A model generated the notes under the pieces. It was given only the letters and a program-made list of their open reading frames with translations. It searched no databases and was not told the origin of the DNA. Shown piece by piece: positions 12,756-14,029 of a DNA stretch of 14,029 bases (positions are counted from its first letter, which is position 1; each line of letters opens with the position of its first letter). A program made the position numbers and the translations under genes. The stretch lies in contig JABZIV010000044.1 of NCBI GenBank assembly GCA_015258095.1, positions 1 to 14,029 on the forward strand. The letters run 5' to 3'. This DNA is from Lachnospiraceae bacterium (GTDB lineage Bacteria > Bacillota > Clostridia > Lachnospirales > Lachnospiraceae).

Positions 12756-13550
12756 ATGCTGCAAAAAACCGTATTTTTGGATCGGGATGGAACCATCAAT
12801 GAGGAAGTCTCCTACCTGCATAAGGTAGAGGACTTTCGTTTTCTTCCGGGAGTCGTAGAAGGAATGAAGCGCCTGTATGACAGCGGATTTACCCTTGTTG
12901 TGCTGACCAATCAGGCAGGAATCGGAAGAGGATATTATACAGAAAAAGACGCGGAAAATGTGCATCGCTTCATGAGAGAAGCACTGGCGAAAGAAGGGGT
13001 TACGCTGTCCGGGATCTATTACTGCCCGCATCATCCGGAGGCGATCCCGCCCTACAAAGTGGACTGCCCGTGCAGAAAACCGAAAGCAGGACTCTTCTAT
13101 CAGGCGGAGTGGGATCTTCTTTTAAGGGGAAAAGAAAAGGGAGAAACCCCGCCTGGGAAGAGTGTAGAGAGTGTAGAGAAAGTAGAGAGGAGGAACATAT
13201 CCGACCTTTCGACCGCGCTGTCCGCTCCTGTGCAATCCGCGTATACCCTCAGTGCGAAAGAAAGGGATATGCTGGAGAGAGAGAATCAGAGCTCTCCGGA
13301 GCGGAAGAAGTGGCTTTCCCGGTCGTATATGATCGGGGACAAACTCCTGGACTGCGAAGCGGGACTGGCTTTCGGCGTGCATCCCATCCTTCTCGGCACC
13401 GGCTATGGCGCGGAGGAAAGAGAGAGAGCAAGAAAAGAAGGAAAGCCGGCTTTCCCCTACTTTCCCTCTTTTTTAGAAGCTGTGGACGGAATCCTTATTG
13501 GGAAAAATGTAGAGAGGAGAAGTGATGAGCGAATTGAAAAAAAGAATTAA
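12756..13550 (+). CDS. gmhB: D-glycero-D-manno-heptose 1,7-bisphosphate 7-phosphatase (GmhB-like HAD hydrolase) with internal insertion
   Basis: The 264-residue protein is a HAD-IIIA histidinol-phosphatase/GmhB family member. Nucleophile Asp9 and acid-base Asp11 lie in Leu-Asp-Arg-Asp-Gly-Thr; motif II is Leu-Thr-Asn-Gln-Ala-Gly-Ile-Gly-Arg-Gly at 50-59. The zinc loop Cys90-Pro-His92-His-Pro ... Cys104-Pro-Cys106-Arg-Lys-Pro matches GmhB. The metal Asp is in Ile-Gly-Asp195-Lys-Leu-Leu-Asp. It should remove the 7-phosphate from heptose 1,7-bisphosphate, giving the substrate of the neighbouring HddC. It is about 70-80 residues longer than usual, mainly because of an insert at about 124-186 that is charged and contains a Ser-Val-Glu repeat. 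The C-terminus after about 245 runs into the AT-rich cassette. AAAAAGGAG precedes the ATG with a rather long spacer of 12. A histidinol-phosphatase role is less likely given the neighbours. Confidence 0.85.
   Translation: MLQKTVFLDRDGTINEEVSYLHKVEDFRFLPGVVEGMKRLYDSGFTLVVLTNQAGIGRGYYTEKDAENVHRFMREALAKEGVTLSGIYYCPHHPEAIPPYKVDCPCRKPKAGLFYQAEWDLLLRGKEKGETPPGKSVESVEKVERRNISDLSTALSAPVQSAYTLSAKERDMLERENQSSPERKKWLSRSYMIGDKLLDCEAGLAFGVHPILLGTGYGAEERERARKEGKPAFPYFPSFLEAVDGILIGKNVERRSDERIEKKN
13161..13187 (+). repeat. Three 9-bp tandem repeats inside gmhB
   Basis: AGTGTAGAG occurs at 13161-13169 and 13170-13178, followed by the variant AAAGTAGAG at 13179-13187. The unit is three codons, so the frame is kept, and it encodes Ser-Val-Glu, Ser-Val-Glu, Lys-Val-Glu (residues 136-144) within the insertion of the phosphatase. 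Confidence 0.8.
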
Positions 13551-13743
13551 CTATACGGTAGCCTGTGTACACGAGTTTGCGAAGCAATTCCAAATTTCGG
13601 GGAAAACCGCTTTTCAATATCTCGATCAATATAAGGGAATTCAATTTCTGAAAGAAAACTATGATATTGAACATACTTTAAGCATAGAAGATGCAGTGGA
13701 TGATCTCGCAGTACTCTGTAGAAAAAATGGAGGGAGGTACTGA
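13525..13743 (+). CDS. DUF3791 domain protein, likely partner or antitoxin of a DUF3990 protein
   Basis: The 72-residue protein matches the small DUF3791 family: an N-terminal helix with Val-His-Glu-Phe-Ala-Lys, then Ala-Phe-x-Tyr-Leu-x-x-Tyr-Lys-Gly-Ile-x-Phe-Leu, and the C-terminal His-Thr-Leu-Ser-Ile-Glu-Asp-Ala-Val-Asp-Asp-Leu with a Cys-Arg-Lys-Asn-Gly-Gly end. This family commonly sits next to DUF3990 genes in Firmicutes. The ATG at 13525 is preferred because GAGAGGAG lies five nt upstream; the GTG at 13522 is a possible earlier start. The start overlaps the 3' end of gmhB by 26 nt and the stop overlaps the next start as TGATG, so both neighbours are translationally linked. The DNA is clearly more AT-rich than the polysaccharide genes, suggesting separate acquisition. 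An antitoxin role is inferred from pairing, not shown. Confidence 0.8.
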   Translation: MSELKKRINYTVACVHEFAKQFQISGKTAFQYLDQYKGIQFLKENYDIEHTLSIEDAVDDLAVLCRKNGGRY

Positions 13744-14029
13744 TGCTTTTATATCATGGAAGTAATATTAATATTAAAGAAATCAATTTAGCCATGTGTC
13801 GACCATATAAAGATTTTGGAAGAGGATTTTATTTAACTGAGATACGGGAACAGGCAGAAAAAATGGCGAGGAGAGTTGCCAGGATCTATGGAGGCAACGC
13901 TGTCCTTAATCAGTATGAATTTGATAAAGATTCTGTGATGGAATCAACATTGCATATCAAAGATTTTGGTGTAGAGACATCAGAAGAATTGGCAAGATTT
14001 GTCAGGAATAATCGAAGCAGGAGTTTTAT
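13743..14029 (+). CDS. DUF3990 domain protein, ADP-ribosyltransferase-like, possible toxin (partial, 3' end outside window)
   Basis: The first 95 residues are visible and the frame runs off the right edge. The N-terminus Leu-Tyr-His5-Gly-Ser and the segment Asp24-Phe-Gly-Arg-Gly-Phe-Tyr30-Leu-Thr, followed by Gln-Ala, are the hallmarks of DUF3990. His5 and Tyr30 fit the first two positions of the His-Tyr-Glu type ADP-ribosyltransferase fold; the third position would be downstream and cannot be checked. GGGAGG at 13732-13737 gives a good ribosome binding site for the ATG, which overlaps the DUF3791 stop. The gene is strongly AT-rich: I count 15 G/C in the 60 bases from 13741. The likely role is an NAD-dependent modifying toxin controlled by the DUF3791 protein; target unknown. 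Confidence 0.8.
   Translation, partial: MLLYHGSNINIKEINLAMCRPYKDFGRGFYLTEIREQAEKMARRVARIYGGNAVLNQYEFDKDSVMESTLHIKDFGVETSEELARFVRNNRSRSF

Noticed and set aside
13125..13313. Frameshift or gene break in gmhB
   Set aside because: The frame stays open, the zinc loop before and the Gly-Asp-Lys motif after are both in the same frame, and the repeat unit is a multiple of three. This is an insertion, not a break.
1..14029. CRISPR array, tRNA, rRNA or insertion sequence
   Set aside because: I saw no regularly spaced direct repeats, no tRNA cloverleaf or rRNA signature, and no transposase or terminal inverted repeats. This was by eye; a tRNAscan/ISfinder run would settle it.

Overview
The window looks like the chromosome of a Gram-positive, low-to-mid GC Clostridia member, most likely Lachnospiraceae. 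The reasons are a holB-ricT-trmN6 (yaaT/yabB) cluster with a kinase in the Bacillus tmk position, an rpsF-ssb-rpsR operon, strong AGGAGG-type ribosome binding sites, TTG starts, and a DUF3791/DUF3990 pair of the kind common in Firmicutes. The genus cannot be fixed from sequence reading alone. Every supported gene is on the + strand.

Region 1 (1-3549) is a housekeeping cluster. It holds the Lys/Glu/Ser-rich tail of a gene cut by the left edge, then a guanylate-kinase-like protein, DNA polymerase III delta' (holB), the Fe-S PSP1-domain protein RicT/YaaT, and a YabB/TrmN6-type tRNA methyltransferase. The first three genes overlap end to start and the fourth follows after 12 nt. A weak terminator-like hairpin sits at the ricT stop. 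Region 2 (3550-3823) is a gap with an unrecognised 50-60 codon reading frame, a hairpin that contains an orphan Shine-Dalgarno, and an extended -10 promoter. Region 3 (3824-5453) is an overlapping pair: a DUF2156 protein and an Eis-like GNAT acetyltransferase. Region 4 (5451-6745) is a terminator merged with the promoter of rpsF-ssb-rpsR, then those three genes, then a clear intrinsic terminator.

Region 5 (6750-13550) starts at a near-consensus sigma-A promoter and appears to be a surface-polysaccharide operon. Its genes are a Wzt-type ABC ATPase with a C-terminal glycan-binding domain, a 1234-residue fusion protein (degenerate methyltransferase, kinase-like domain, coiled coil, GT2 and GT4 glycosyltransferases), an HddC-type heptose-1-phosphate guanylyltransferase, and a GmhB-type heptose bisphosphate phosphatase with a large insertion. 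Together they suggest synthesis of GDP-D-glycero-D-manno-heptose, assembly of a heptose-containing glycan, and Wzm/Wzt-type export in which chain end recognition is coupled to the ATPase. The permease (Wzm), the isomerase (GmhA) and the kinase (HddA) are not in the window.

Region 6 (13525-14029) is a markedly AT-rich cassette whose first gene overlaps the end of gmhB. It encodes a DUF3791 protein and the start of a DUF3990 protein with ADP-ribosyltransferase-like motifs, a likely toxin-antitoxin-like pair. It runs off the right edge.

The most interesting parts are the WbdD-like methyltransferase/kinase/coiled-coil module fused to two glycosyltransferases beside a Wzt with a carbohydrate-binding domain, and the DUF3791/DUF3990 pair joined to the end of this operon.
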